Assembly (NCBI GenBank): GCA_016703965.1
Contig: JADJBB010000021.1
Coordinates: 1,798,001 to 1,862,000, forward strand
Direction of reading: 5' to 3'
DNA length: 64,000 bases
Source: Acidobacteriota bacterium
GTDB taxonomy: Bacteria; Acidobacteriota; Blastocatellia; Pyrinomonadales; Pyrinomonadaceae
The position numbers and the translations under genes were made by a program. A model generated the notes under the pieces. It did not search any database. It was given only the letters and a program-made list of their open reading frames with translations, and had not been told where the DNA came from. How positions within the stretch are numbered: the first letter of the stretch is position 1; each line of letters starts with the position of its first letter. Shown here piece by piece: positions 15,995 to 24,299 of the stretch.

Positions 15995-16414
15995 ATGCGA
16001 TCTATCATCATAGCGGCCCTGCTGATCTTTCCCGCATTTTGTCTTGGCCAGGCCGGCGATAATACAGCGATCCGCTCCTCTGCTGCCTATGCTGAGGTGC
16101 TCGTTCGAAAGACGGAGGTTCAGGCAGATCTGGAAGCCGTTTCGGCGGACTATACTGAAGCCAACCCGAAGCTGCTCGATCTTCGGTTTGAGCTTTCGGC
16201 CTTAGAACGGTCTACTGCCCGGATCCTTGCCACAAAGCCATCGGAAGCCGCAAAGCTGACACTTGGGGTCGGCAAGCTGTTCGTTAAAAAAGCTTCACTC
16301 GAAACCGAACAAGCGAGGCTCCTTCGAAGCTACGGCCTGGAACATCCCGAGGTTAAACGGGCGAAACGCCGGGTTGAGATATTCGAGAACGCGATCAACG
16401 AACTGATCAAATAA
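15995..16414 (+). CDS. Small exported coiled-coil protein
   Basis: 139 residues. MRSIIIAALLIFPAFCLGQ is a signal peptide; the rest is almost wholly helical with heptad-like spacing (AYAEVLVRKTEVQADLEAVSADYTEANPKLLDLRFELSALERSTARIL and KASLETEQARLLRSYGLEHPEVKRAKRRVEIFENAINEL). The pattern resembles the coiled-coil hairpin of periplasmic chain-length-determinant or adaptor proteins, including the NPKLLDLR turn, but no membrane segment is present. Probably in an operon with the gene before it and closed by the hairpin at 16416. Confidence 0.72.
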   Translation: MRSIIIAALLIFPAFCLGQAGDNTAIRSSAAYAEVLVRKTEVQADLEAVSADYTEANPKLLDLRFELSALERSTARILATKPSEAAKLTLGVGKLFVKKASLETEQARLLRSYGLEHPEVKRAKRRVEIFENAINELIK

Positions 16415-16415
16415 G

Positions 16416-16449
16416 AAAGGGCCGGAATTGAATCTTCCGGCCCTTTTCT
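16416..16449. terminator. Bidirectional rho-independent terminator
   Basis: A perfect 12-bp stem, AAAGGGCCGGAA at 16416-16427 with TTCCGGCCCTTT at 16435-16446, closes on a 7-base loop and is followed by T residues; A residues precede it, so it can also end the minus-strand parvulin transcript. Confidence 0.88.
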
Positions 16450-16469
16450 ATTTCCTAAGTGATCGTACG

Positions 16470-17522
16470 TTACTTTGTTGGCTTGTCCTTTCGTTCATCG
16501 GCGAAAAGGATCGGTGCAACGAGCGGGCGATAAGCGTCGGCGATCTTGATGTACGAATTCTCGCGAAGTTTGGCCATAAAACGCTTTTGTTCATCGGGAA
16601 CCTTCTCACTCATTATCGCCATTCTTACGGCATTCTCGTCGAAGACCGATTCCGAACTCGCTTGCTGACGTTCATCGATGCGAAGGATCACGACACCGAG
16701 CTGCTCAACGTCGAACGGTGAAGTGTATTCTCCGGTTTTGAGGCCCGCGATCGGTTTTGAGATAACTTCGACAAGGTCTTTTACCTTAAGTTTTTCGGCC
16801 TTTCCGGTACCGTTGGTGATCACGCCGGGATCAGAGGTTTCTTTAGCGATCTTGTCCCAGTTTCCGCCGGCTTTCAGCTGAGCCGCGATCTCTTTCGCCT
16901 TTTCACGGACCGTTTTCTCGTCGCGGCCGGCAAACCCTAAGAAGATCTCACTGAAAGAAACGGTCTCGGGCGTCGTGAATTTGGACTTGTTCTTTTCAAA
17001 ATAGTCTTTTAATTCCTTACCGTTTGCCGCCCAGTAAACCTTCATCTGGACTTCTTTCTCGATAACGCGGTCGCGGGTCGCCTGTTTTCTCCAGTCCTCA
17101 CGGATCTGTTTCGGATCGACGCCGCTTTTTTCCATCTGGGCATACAACTCCTCAACGGTTTTCAGATCGTATTGCTTCATGATCTCGCGGAACCGCTGAT
17201 TGAGGCTCGCCTCGATATTACTGTCCAAACCGTTTTCCTTGGCTTTCTGTACGAGGAGTTCTTCGTTGATCAAACTTGCGATCAACTCGCCCTGCTTTTC
17301 GTCAACCAACTTTTGCGCGTCTTCGCGAGATTTGCCTTCCTGCACGTAGCTGTCGACAATGCCCCTCGACTCGCGTTTTACGCGCGAGAGCGTTATAACG
17401 CCGTCATTTACCTGTGCGACGACCTCGTCAACAACCTTCGTTTGCGTTTCCTGCGAGAATACCGGAATGCTCAGCATCAGAGCTGCGAGCGATACAAAAA
17501 ATAGCTGCCTTAAATATTTCAT
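16470..17522 (-). CDS. SurA-like peptidyl-prolyl isomerase/chaperone
   Basis: 350 residues from ATG 17522, with AGGAG upstream. MKYLRQLFFVSLAALMLSIPVFSQ is a signal peptide. The N-terminal helical domain (VDEVVAQVNDGVITLSRVKRE and ASLINEELLVQKAKENGLD) is the SurA_N chaperone module. A parvulin domain follows from about residue 185: ETVSFSEIFLGF, GGNWDKIAKETSDPGV, KPIAGLKTGEYTSPFDVEQLGVVILRIDERQ. The proteins of this family assist folding of outer-membrane barrels in the periplasm. Some active-site residues of parvulins are changed (SFSEIFL instead of ...ARHIL), so isomerase activity may be weak. It is convergent with the coiled-coil gene. Confidence 0.9.
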   Translation of the reverse strand: MKYLRQLFFVSLAALMLSIPVFSQETQTKVVDEVVAQVNDGVITLSRVKRESRGIVDSYVQEGKSREDAQKLVDEKQGELIASLINEELLVQKAKENGLDSNIEASLNQRFREIMKQYDLKTVEELYAQMEKSGVDPKQIREDWRKQATRDRVIEKEVQMKVYWAANGKELKDYFEKNKSKFTTPETVSFSEIFLGFAGRDEKTVREKAKEIAAQLKAGGNWDKIAKETSDPGVITNGTGKAEKLKVKDLVEVISKPIAGLKTGEYTSPFDVEQLGVVILRIDERQQASSESVFDENAVRMAIMSEKVPDEQKRFMAKLRENSYIKIADAYRPLVAPILFADERKDKPTK

Positions 17523-17710
17523 CAAAAAAAACTCCTATTGGCCGTAAGGGGAAATAATATTACCCAATGACGTTTTGCGCAAACGTGGGTATGATGCAGA
17601 AACCGGGCGGCGGGTTTATTGCGAGCCGCGAAAGCACCGATAACAGGAATACTGCCTGATTAGTCGTTTTTAAAAAATGCAGGTCTCTGCGGCCTCCCAA
17701 CGATCTTCTG

Positions 17711-18367
17711 ATGAACAAAAAATGTCCCAATTGCCGTCTCGTGAACTACGCGGACGCCTCAGAATGCGTTCGCTGTGAGGCTGTTTTCGGCGAAAATGCG
17801 ACAACGATCACCGGCGGCGTCGCGCGAAAGCCTTCGATCCTAACTCGCGTTGTGATCTGCATCGCGGTGTGCTTCGCCCTCCTGATCGGCTTTTACCTTT
17901 CGCTGATCGGCACGTCCAGGTCGCTTACGTTCGATCAGAAGGCTACTGTTCGCGATTCGATCAACATCATCCGGTCACAGGGCTTCGAGACGGAGGCAAT
18001 GATGCTTGACCGGTATACGGTCTATCGGGCAAGCGATAGTTGGTTCAATTCCATGATCCCGAAGGAAAATGCATTTGCCGCGACGAATTTCCCGTTCGAG
18101 ATAATGACGCTTTACCCGGATTTCTTTACTTATCCGGTCGATGAGACCGAACGAGCGGCGATCTTACTCCACGAAGCGAGACACCTGCTGGGCAAGGACG
18201 AAAAGGACGCGTACGAATTCGTCTGGAAAAACCGAGCGAAACTAGGATGGACCAAGCAAAAATATCTGCATTCGCCCGTTTGGGATAACGTCCGCCGTCA
18301 AACCCGCGAATACGCCCCGTCGCTCTTCATCTGCGATGGCTCCGATTTTAACGACTGCACCGAATGA
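17711..18367 (+). CDS. Zinc-ribbon membrane protein with HExxH motif
   Basis: 218 residues. The N-terminus is a zinc ribbon of the RanBP2/zinc-ribbon type with C5, C8, C19 and C22 (CPNCRLVNYADASECVRC). One membrane helix spans roughly 46-67. The outer part contains ILLHEARHLLGKDEKDAYEF with H154-E155-x-x-H158, the metal ligands of a zincin, and a downstream acidic cluster that could supply the third ligand. The domain is too short and unusual for me to name a peptidase family. An active role in proteolysis is therefore an inference from one motif. It converges with mfd; the stops are adjacent (18367/18368). Confidence 0.72.
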   Translation: MNKKCPNCRLVNYADASECVRCEAVFGENATTITGGVARKPSILTRVVICIAVCFALLIGFYLSLIGTSRSLTFDQKATVRDSINIIRSQGFETEAMMLDRYTVYRASDSWFNSMIPKENAFAATNFPFEIMTLYPDFFTYPVDETERAAILLHEARHLLGKDEKDAYEFVWKNRAKLGWTKQKYLHSPVWDNVRRQTREYAPSLFICDGSDFNDCTE

Positions 18368-21300
18368 TCACGATCTGATCGCTGTCAGGCATTCAGAGGC
18401 CGATTTGATCGGATCTGCTGTTTTCACCGGAATTCTTAAAATGCCGCTCGGTGAGAAATTCGATTCTTCATTCTCAGATAAATACTGCATCAGCTTCTCT
18501 GGCGAAACGCGGGCCGATTCGCCGAGTTTTATCGCGATGCCGTCAGCCGTGCGGTCGATCGAGACAATGGCCATGCGTTCGGCTAGTTTCCTGAGGCGGC
18601 CGTATGCGAAAAGGTTATCGACCGAACGCGGAATACGTCCGTAGCGGTCCTCGATCTCGGCGTGGATAGTCGTGAGTTCGTCCTCGGTCTCGGCGGAGGA
18701 GATGCGTTTGTAAGTTCTGAGGCGCTGGCTCGTATCCGAAATGTAATCCTTCGGAATAGCGACATCGATACCCAGATTGATCGAAACGCTCGTCTCGTCC
18801 GAGATCTCATCGCCGCGGATCTCGCCGATCGTACGTTCGAGCATTTTCGTGTAAAGATCGAAGCCGAGAGCATCGAGGTGTCCCGATTGCTGGCCCCCGA
18901 GAATATTTCCGGCTCCTCGCAATTCAAGATCCAAAGCCGCAAGTCTGAATCCCGCTCCGAGGTCCGAGAATTCGCGGATCGCACTCAAACGTCGTCTCGC
19001 GATCGGCGTTAGCTCGATCTCACTTGGGATCAGCAAGTACGCATAAGCACGGCGATTTGATCTGCCGACGCGGCCGCGAAGCTGATAAAGCTGCGACAGG
19101 CCGTAATTGTCGGCTCGGTTAATGATTATGGTGTTCGCACGCGAGATGTCGATCCCGTTTTCGATGATGGTCGTTGCGACGAGGATGTCGTATTTGAAAT
19201 CGACGAAATCGAGCATCACCTCTTCCATTTCCTTCTCGTTCATCTGCCCGTGGCCGATGGCAACGCGGGCGGCGGGGACGATCTTTTTGATGAGAGCGGC
19301 GATGGCTTCGATTGACTCAACCCGGTTATGAATAAAAAACACCTGGCCGTTGCGGGCGAGTTCGAGCTCGATCGCGGAACGAATAACGTTCTCGGAGAAC
19401 TGCACGACCTGCGTGTTGATCGCCAGACGATCCCGCGGCGGCGTTTCGATCACGGACATGTCACGCATGCCGAGCAAAGACATATTCAACGTACGCGGAA
19501 TCGGCGTCGCCGAAAGCGTGAGAACGTCGACCTTTTTCTTTAGCTGCTTCAGCTTTTCCTTATGCCCGACACCGAAACGCTGCTCTTCGTCGATGACAAC
19601 GAGGCCGAGTTTTGGCAGTTTTACATCGGTCGACAGAATTCGGTGTGTACCGATCAGAACATCAACCTCGCCTTTGCCTGCTGCTTCGGACACTGCTTTC
19701 TGTTCCTTAGACGAACGAAAACGCGACAGCAGATCGATCTTTACGGGAAACGCCGCAAATCTCTTCTTAAAACTCTCGAAATGCTGATACGCAAGCACGG
19801 TCGTTGGCGTCAGGATCGCGGCCTGTTTGCCGTCCATCACGGCCTTGAACGCTGCACGCATCGCAACCTCGGTTTTGCCGTATCCAACGTCGCCGATGAT
19901 GAGGCGATCCATCGGGGTCGGCGTTTCCATGTCGGTCTTGACGTCCTCGATCGCAGCGGCCTGATCGACGGTCAGATCGAAAGGAAATGCGTCCTCAAAC
20001 TCATGCTGCCAAGGTGCGTCGGGCGGAAAGGCGTGCCCGGTGACGAGTTTGCGTTCGGCGTAAAGCTTGAGCAGTTCGTCAGCCATGTCACGCATCGCGC
20101 GTTTGGCTTTCGCTTTAGTTTTCTGCCAGCCAAGGCCGCCGAGGCGGTCGAGTGTCGCGGTCGTAGTCTCGCCCGACGAATACCGCGAGACGAGATCCAT
20201 ACGCTCCACCGGCACGAACAATTTTGCATTGTCCGAGTAGATGAGCAGCATGAACTCACGTTCCGTTCCTGCGGACGCTATTGTCTGCAAACCGTCAAAT
20301 CGGCCGATGCCGTGATCGATGTGAACTACGAGATCGCCAGTCTTGAGATCGCGAAAATCGGAGATGAACGCGCCGAGTTTGCTCTTCGAACGCTTCGCCG
20401 GTTCCTTCGCCGGACGAAACTCGCCCTGCGTCACCTCGCCAAAAATATCGCCCTCGGTATAAACCGTCAGGTCGAACGCCGGCAGCTCAAAACCGCCGGA
20501 AACAGTTCCGATCCTGATCGAATCGCCCGCGAGCGTCGCGTCGTATTCGCGAAGGATCTCTTCCAAACGCTCGGCCATTCCCGGCGTTTGGATAATGATC
20601 TCGGTTCGGCCTTTCGCCGATTTGAATTTTGCTGCCGATCCCAGTTCGATAACGAATTGCTGGATATTCCCGTGAAACTTCTGCGTCGAACGGGATCGCA
20701 ACTCGATCTCGGTTGCTTTCGAAGCGGATGAAAACAAAAAGATCGGTTTCCGAGGGGCAGAACCGGGAGCGATCGCGACTGGGCTCTTTTCACCGCTATC
20801 AGGAAACCCAGTAGCTATCGCTCCCGGTTCTGACCCGAGCTGAAACTGTTCGTCCGTTTCAGCGGCGATTCGGCCCAACGCACGCATCTCGAGACTCGTT
20901 GTACTTTCCAACTTTTTGCGGAGTTGGTCAGGCGTTAAGAAAAGCTCGTCAGGAGCAAGCCCGACTTCACCGGAATCTATCGTCGCTCTGTAACTGTTAT
21001 CAATATGATCGTACAGCCCGGTCAGGCTGTGTTCGATCGCGGTCGGTTCGTCGATGACGAAGATGCAGTCGGGAAGATGGTCGAAAATTGTTGCGGTGAG
21101 TGGTTTTGATGCTGGAATTAAAAATTCCCAGCCTGAAAAAGTTTCGCCTTGCTCCGCAAAATCTGTACGGTCCTTTAATCCGCGGGCGAATTTACCATCC
21201 GAGAACCGGTCGCGTGCAAAAAATGCCCAATCCTTAAAATCCTGCACCGACGCAGCAAACTCTCGCATCGGAGCGATAGCGATCTCTTTTAATTGCCCCG

Positions 21301-21934
21301 TCGAAAGCTGCGTTTCGGGATCGAACGAACGGATCGATTCCACCGTATCGCCAAAAAACTCCACACGCACAGGCGAATCAGCGTCCGGGGACCACACATC
21401 GACAATTCCGCCGCGAACCGAAAGCTGTCCCGGACCGAAGATGGGTTCCTCGCGAACATATCCGCCCGCAAACAGACGCTCGATCAGCGTTTCGGGGGCA
21501 AAATCTTTGTCGCGGATCAAAACACAGCCCAAAGCAGCGATCTCGTCCGGCGAAACGGTTCGCTGGATCATCGAGCGGGCGGAAAGCAGAACGAATTCGC
21601 TCTTATGATTCTTTAACTGCCACAGCCCAAGTGCACGGCGTTCCTGCGTTTCCGCGTGGGGCGAAACGCCTGAGTATGGATCTGCTTCGAATGATGGCAG
21701 GACGATTATCTGAGATCTCAGATCTGAGATCTCAGATGAAAAGAAATCGAGGTCCGAATTCCACTCCTCAAGCGAAGTGTTCGATTCCGTCACGACCGCG
21801 AAGGTCTTTCCGGTTTCCGCGCGCAGTTTTGCGAGCACAAATGCCTTCGACGAGACCGAGGTCATTCCGCTCAGGCTCACCACACGCGTGCCGCCCTTTA
21901 TTTCCGCCAACAATTTATCGAACACATCCACCAT
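18368..21934 (-). CDS. mfd: Transcription-repair coupling factor
   Basis: ATP-dependent translocase that removes RNA polymerase stalled at DNA damage and recruits UvrA. 1188 residues from ATG 21934 behind GGATAGGTG. Visible parts: the UvrB-like N-terminus (SPHAETQERRALGLW, SVRGGIVDVWSPDADSPVRVEFFGDTVESIRSFDPETQ), the RNAP-interacting domain (FRDLKTGDLVVHIDHGIGRFDGLQTI), helicase motifs GDVGYGKTEVAMRAA and VIDEEQRFGVGHKEKLK, LSATPIPRTLNMSL, TTIIENGIDI, and the C-terminal TRCF domain. Two repeat elements are translated in frame: a palindrome giving SSEISDLRSQII near residue 65-75 and a fold-back giving GSEPGAIATG...VAIAPGSAP near 368-393. Both fall between conserved blocks. Confidence 0.97.
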   Translation of the reverse strand: MVDVFDKLLAEIKGGTRVVSLSGMTSVSSKAFVLAKLRAETGKTFAVVTESNTSLEEWNSDLDFFSSEISDLRSQIIVLPSFEADPYSGVSPHAETQERRALGLWQLKNHKSEFVLLSARSMIQRTVSPDEIAALGCVLIRDKDFAPETLIERLFAGGYVREEPIFGPGQLSVRGGIVDVWSPDADSPVRVEFFGDTVESIRSFDPETQLSTGQLKEIAIAPMREFAASVQDFKDWAFFARDRFSDGKFARGLKDRTDFAEQGETFSGWEFLIPASKPLTATIFDHLPDCIFVIDEPTAIEHSLTGLYDHIDNSYRATIDSGEVGLAPDELFLTPDQLRKKLESTTSLEMRALGRIAAETDEQFQLGSEPGAIATGFPDSGEKSPVAIAPGSAPRKPIFLFSSASKATEIELRSRSTQKFHGNIQQFVIELGSAAKFKSAKGRTEIIIQTPGMAERLEEILREYDATLAGDSIRIGTVSGGFELPAFDLTVYTEGDIFGEVTQGEFRPAKEPAKRSKSKLGAFISDFRDLKTGDLVVHIDHGIGRFDGLQTIASAGTEREFMLLIYSDNAKLFVPVERMDLVSRYSSGETTTATLDRLGGLGWQKTKAKAKRAMRDMADELLKLYAERKLVTGHAFPPDAPWQHEFEDAFPFDLTVDQAAAIEDVKTDMETPTPMDRLIIGDVGYGKTEVAMRAAFKAVMDGKQAAILTPTTVLAYQHFESFKKRFAAFPVKIDLLSRFRSSKEQKAVSEAAGKGEVDVLIGTHRILSTDVKLPKLGLVVIDEEQRFGVGHKEKLKQLKKKVDVLTLSATPIPRTLNMSLLGMRDMSVIETPPRDRLAINTQVVQFSENVIRSAIELELARNGQVFFIHNRVESIEAIAALIKKIVPAARVAIGHGQMNEKEMEEVMLDFVDFKYDILVATTIIENGIDISRANTIIINRADNYGLSQLYQLRGRVGRSNRRAYAYLLIPSEIELTPIARRRLSAIREFSDLGAGFRLAALDLELRGAGNILGGQQSGHLDALGFDLYTKMLERTIGEIRGDEISDETSVSINLGIDVAIPKDYISDTSQRLRTYKRISSAETEDELTTIHAEIEDRYGRIPRSVDNLFAYGRLRKLAERMAIVSIDRTADGIAIKLGESARVSPEKLMQYLSENEESNFSPSGILRIPVKTADPIKSASECLTAIRS
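20757..20834. repeat. In-frame fold-back inside mfd, GTCAGAACC family
   Basis: Arms at 20757-20783 and 20807-20834 are inverted copies matching at about 24 of 27 positions, beginning GCAGAACCGGGAGCGAT on one side and GTCAGAACCGGGAGCGAT on the other. Together with the 23-base spacer it is translated through as part of Mfd. The GTCAGAACC head is shared with the elements in lysS and at 8123. Confidence 0.85.
21708..21737. repeat. 30-bp perfect palindrome inside mfd
   Basis: Bases 21708-21737 read identically on both strands and consist of TGAGATC-type heptamers. It is translated in frame as part of an SEISDLRSQI segment. A related, shorter SEISDL-coding stretch lies upstream of gatC near 59635-59660, in its 5' region. 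Confidence 0.85.
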
Positions 21935-22100
21935 AAACACACCTATCCGCAGAAAACATATCGCGGGGGCATCGACGCCCTTCGCACACGTTCTCCTGCG
22001 GTACATTCATTTTGCCATATTTGCAAGAAGTTTGCCGTGGTCGCGGTGGTTAACTATAATCAAGAGTTCGAATCTTCGGGCTCCTTTTTAGCTCTTTATC

Positions 22101-22496
22101 ATGTATTTACCGATAAATAAGCGATGGATTCTGATATTGACACCGATTTTGATCGGCGTTATTTACTGCCTCGTTCTAGTTACAGGCAGTATGGGTTTTA
22201 TTCCACGTTTAAGAGCCTCCTCTCAAAGTCCGGACGGCGCGTGGACAGTAAACGTTTACGAGAAAAGACTCTGGCCGCGACCATTTTTTCCCCGCATGGG
22301 CGCCGTTGCGAAAGTTTTTGATAAGGATCAAAAGCTTGTTTTTGAGAAAGTGATCTATCATGACGACGATTTTGATGACACGGTTGGAACGTCATTTAAT
22401 ACCGTTTCTTTCGTCGGCGACGAAGCACTTATAGGCCCAGATCCTTATATTCAGGGAAAGAATTTTGTTATCAATTTAGCGGAACTTCGAAAGTAA
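22101..22496 (+). CDS. Membrane-anchored protein of unknown function
   Basis: 131 residues starting ATG 22101. INKRWILILTPILIGVIYCLVLVTGS is a single membrane helix or uncleaved signal. The outer domain has SQSPDGAWTVNVYEKRLWPRPFFPRMGAVAKVFDKDQKLVFEKVIYHDDD and ends FVGDEALIGP..FVINLAELRK. The strand pattern (paired WTVNVYEK / AVAKVFDKDQKLVFEK) resembles DUF5412-like domains, but I am not sure. It ends three bases before the lysS start and so probably shares its transcript. Confidence 0.7.
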   Translation: MYLPINKRWILILTPILIGVIYCLVLVTGSMGFIPRLRASSQSPDGAWTVNVYEKRLWPRPFFPRMGAVAKVFDKDQKLVFEKVIYHDDDFDDTVGTSFNTVSFVGDEALIGPDPYIQGKNFVINLAELRK

Positions 22497-22499
22497 AGT

Positions 22500-24191
22500 A
22501 TGAGCATTCCATCATTTGACGAGATCATTGAGCCGAACGATCAGGTCGAGGCGCGCAAGGCTTCGCTTGCTGCGTTGAAGGCGTTGGTTGGTAACGTTTA
22601 TCCGAATAAGTTCGTGCGGAGCAAGATCTCCGGCGTGGAAGACACGATCACGAATTTAAAAGCCTACGCACCGGTCGTCGAGATCGTTGACGAGATAAAA
22701 GCTGTCGTCGCGACTCTCGCTGAACGTGAGCGGCCGCCGGCGGAGTTGAAAGATGCATTGAATGAGAGATTAAAAGCTTTTGGCAGCGTACGCATCTCCG
22801 GCAGGCTGACAACGCCGACGCGGGGGAATTTTGTTCATCTTACGGACGGAATCAATAAGCTGCAGATCTATTGCAACAAAAAAGGCCCGCTCGCGCTTGT
22901 TTTGAATGACGGAAACGACACGCTCGACGAGGAAAACGGTTGGAACGCGTGGCAATTGCTTGATCACGGAGATTTTGTCGGTGCCGAAGGATATTTATTC
23001 ATCACAAACACCGGCGAACTCAGCGTGCATGTCGAAAAGCTCCAGTTCCTGGCCAAAGCGATGCTGCCGATGCCTGACAAAATGCACGGCATCGCCGATC
23101 CGGAATTGCAGCGGCGTTTTCGTTACGCGGATCTAATTGCGACAACGCTGCAGGTCGAACATGACGGTTTAACGACCCGCGAGGTTTTTGAGCGGCGTGC
23201 AAAACTTGTTTCCGGCCTTCGACGCTTTCTCGACGACTCCGGCTTTATCGAGGTCGAGACGCCGATGCTCACGCCGAAGGCTACGGGAGCCGCGGCGAAG
23301 CCTTTTGAGACGCATCATAACGCTTTGGACATCCCGCTTTACGCACGCGTCGCTCCGGAGCTTTATTTAAAGCGTCTGGTCGTCGGCGGGTTCGAGAAAG
23401 TTTATGAACTAAACCGAAACTTCCGCAACGAAGGCCTTTCGCAGCGTCATAACCCGGAATTCACCATGCTCGAATTCTACGTCGCCTACATGGACGTCAA
23501 CGGCATGATGGATCTCGCCGAAACCATGATAAAAGACGCCGTCGCTAAGGCAAATGACGGCAGTTTGGTGGTGAAATATGGTGAGAATGAGATAGATTTC
23601 ACGAACTTCAAGAGAACTTCGATGAGAGATGCGGTCGCTGATCTGTCAGTACCACCTGCGGTAGCGGGTGGTTTAAGTCAGCCGACCACAACCGACATGC
23701 AGAACGACACAGTTCAACCACCAGCTACCGCAGGTGGTTCTGACTCGGCCGCAGAACTTCTCGCATCGTTCGAAGAACATGTTGAATCGACGCTGATTCA
23801 ACCAACTTTCATTGTTGATTACCCAAAATCAATCTCCCCGCTCTCGAAAGCTTCGCCGGAGGATCCAAATATCGCGGAGCGGTTCGAATTGTTTATAAAC
23901 GGAATGGAAGTCGCCAATGGATTCTCTGAATTGAACGATCCGAAGGAACAATACGAGCGTTTTGTGGATCAAATGTCCGAGCGCGAACGCGGCGACGAGG
24001 AAGCGATGGTTCTCGACGAAGATTACATCCGTGCCCTAAGCTACGGAATGCCGCCCGCCGCTGGCATCGGCATCGGAATCGACCGCCTGGTCATGCTCCT
24101 GACCAACAAACACTCGATCCGCGATGTTATTTTGTTCCCGCACATGAGGCCGGAGAAGAAAGACGGGGAGAAAGGGAGTGGAGGAGAATAG
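22500..24191 (+). CDS. lysS: Lysyl-tRNA synthetase, class II
   Basis: Charges tRNA-Lys. 563 residues, about 60 more than usual. The OB-fold anticodon domain is at 90-200 (VRISGRLTTPTRGNFVHLTDGINKLQIYC). Class II motifs follow: FIEVETPMLTP (motif 1), YELNRNFRNEGLSQRHNPEFTMLEFY (motif 2) and GIGIGIDRLVMLLTN (motif 3). The extra length lies before ELLASFEEHVESTLIQPTFIVDYP, where a fold-back repeat is translated as SVPPAVAGGLSQ...VQPPATAGGSDSA. Class II synthetases normally have a short variable helix-loop there, so the enzyme may tolerate it; the N-terminus also carries some additional helix. The frame is intact throughout. Confidence 0.97.
   Translation: MSIPSFDEIIEPNDQVEARKASLAALKALVGNVYPNKFVRSKISGVEDTITNLKAYAPVVEIVDEIKAVVATLAERERPPAELKDALNERLKAFGSVRISGRLTTPTRGNFVHLTDGINKLQIYCNKKGPLALVLNDGNDTLDEENGWNAWQLLDHGDFVGAEGYLFITNTGELSVHVEKLQFLAKAMLPMPDKMHGIADPELQRRFRYADLIATTLQVEHDGLTTREVFERRAKLVSGLRRFLDDSGFIEVETPMLTPKATGAAAKPFETHHNALDIPLYARVAPELYLKRLVVGGFEKVYELNRNFRNEGLSQRHNPEFTMLEFYVAYMDVNGMMDLAETMIKDAVAKANDGSLVVKYGENEIDFTNFKRTSMRDAVADLSVPPAVAGGLSQPTTTDMQNDTVQPPATAGGSDSAAELLASFEEHVESTLIQPTFIVDYPKSISPLSKASPEDPNIAERFELFINGMEVANGFSELNDPKEQYERFVDQMSERERGDEEAMVLDEDYIRALSYGMPPAAGIGIGIDRLVMLLTNKHSIRDVILFPHMRPEKKDGEKGSGGE
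23645..23744. repeat. In-frame fold-back inside lysS, GTCAGAACC family
   Basis: The left unit starts GTCAGTACCACCTGCGGTAG at 23645; the right unit, read on the minus strand from 23744, starts GTCAGAACCACCTGCGGTAG. They match at 27 of 30 positions. Each unit also has its own stem CCACC/GGTGG. This is the arrangement of two REP units facing each other with a GTCAG head at each outer end, separated by about 41 bases. Confidence 0.88.
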
Positions 24192-24211
24192 GAGAAGAAA
24201 CGGGGAGATTT

Positions 24212-24295
24212 AACGCAAAGTCGCGAAGAAGCAAAGACGCAAAGGATTATTTCATATTCTTCCTTTGCGTCTTTGCAGCTTAGCGTCGTTGCGTT
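24212..24295. repeat. Fold-back repeat, ACGCAAAG family, upstream of eamA gene
   Basis: AACGCAAAG...GCAAAGACGCAAAGGA at 24212-24246 pairs with its diverged inverse at 24261-24295, with the inner 16 bases perfect. It fills the lysS-transporter gap and ends five bases before the transporter ATG, so it occupies the ribosome-binding region. Confidence 0.78.
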
Positions 24296-24299
24296 GAAA

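Noticed and set aside
19562..20731. 389-residue open frame on the plus strand inside mfd
   Set aside because: It is fully antisense to conserved Mfd sequence, has no recognisable domain and no ribosome site; it is a shadow of the mfd frame.
24273..24299. TTG 24273 as start of the EamA transporter
   Set aside because: It lies inside the ACGCAAAG fold-back; ATG 24300 leads straight into the first membrane helix.
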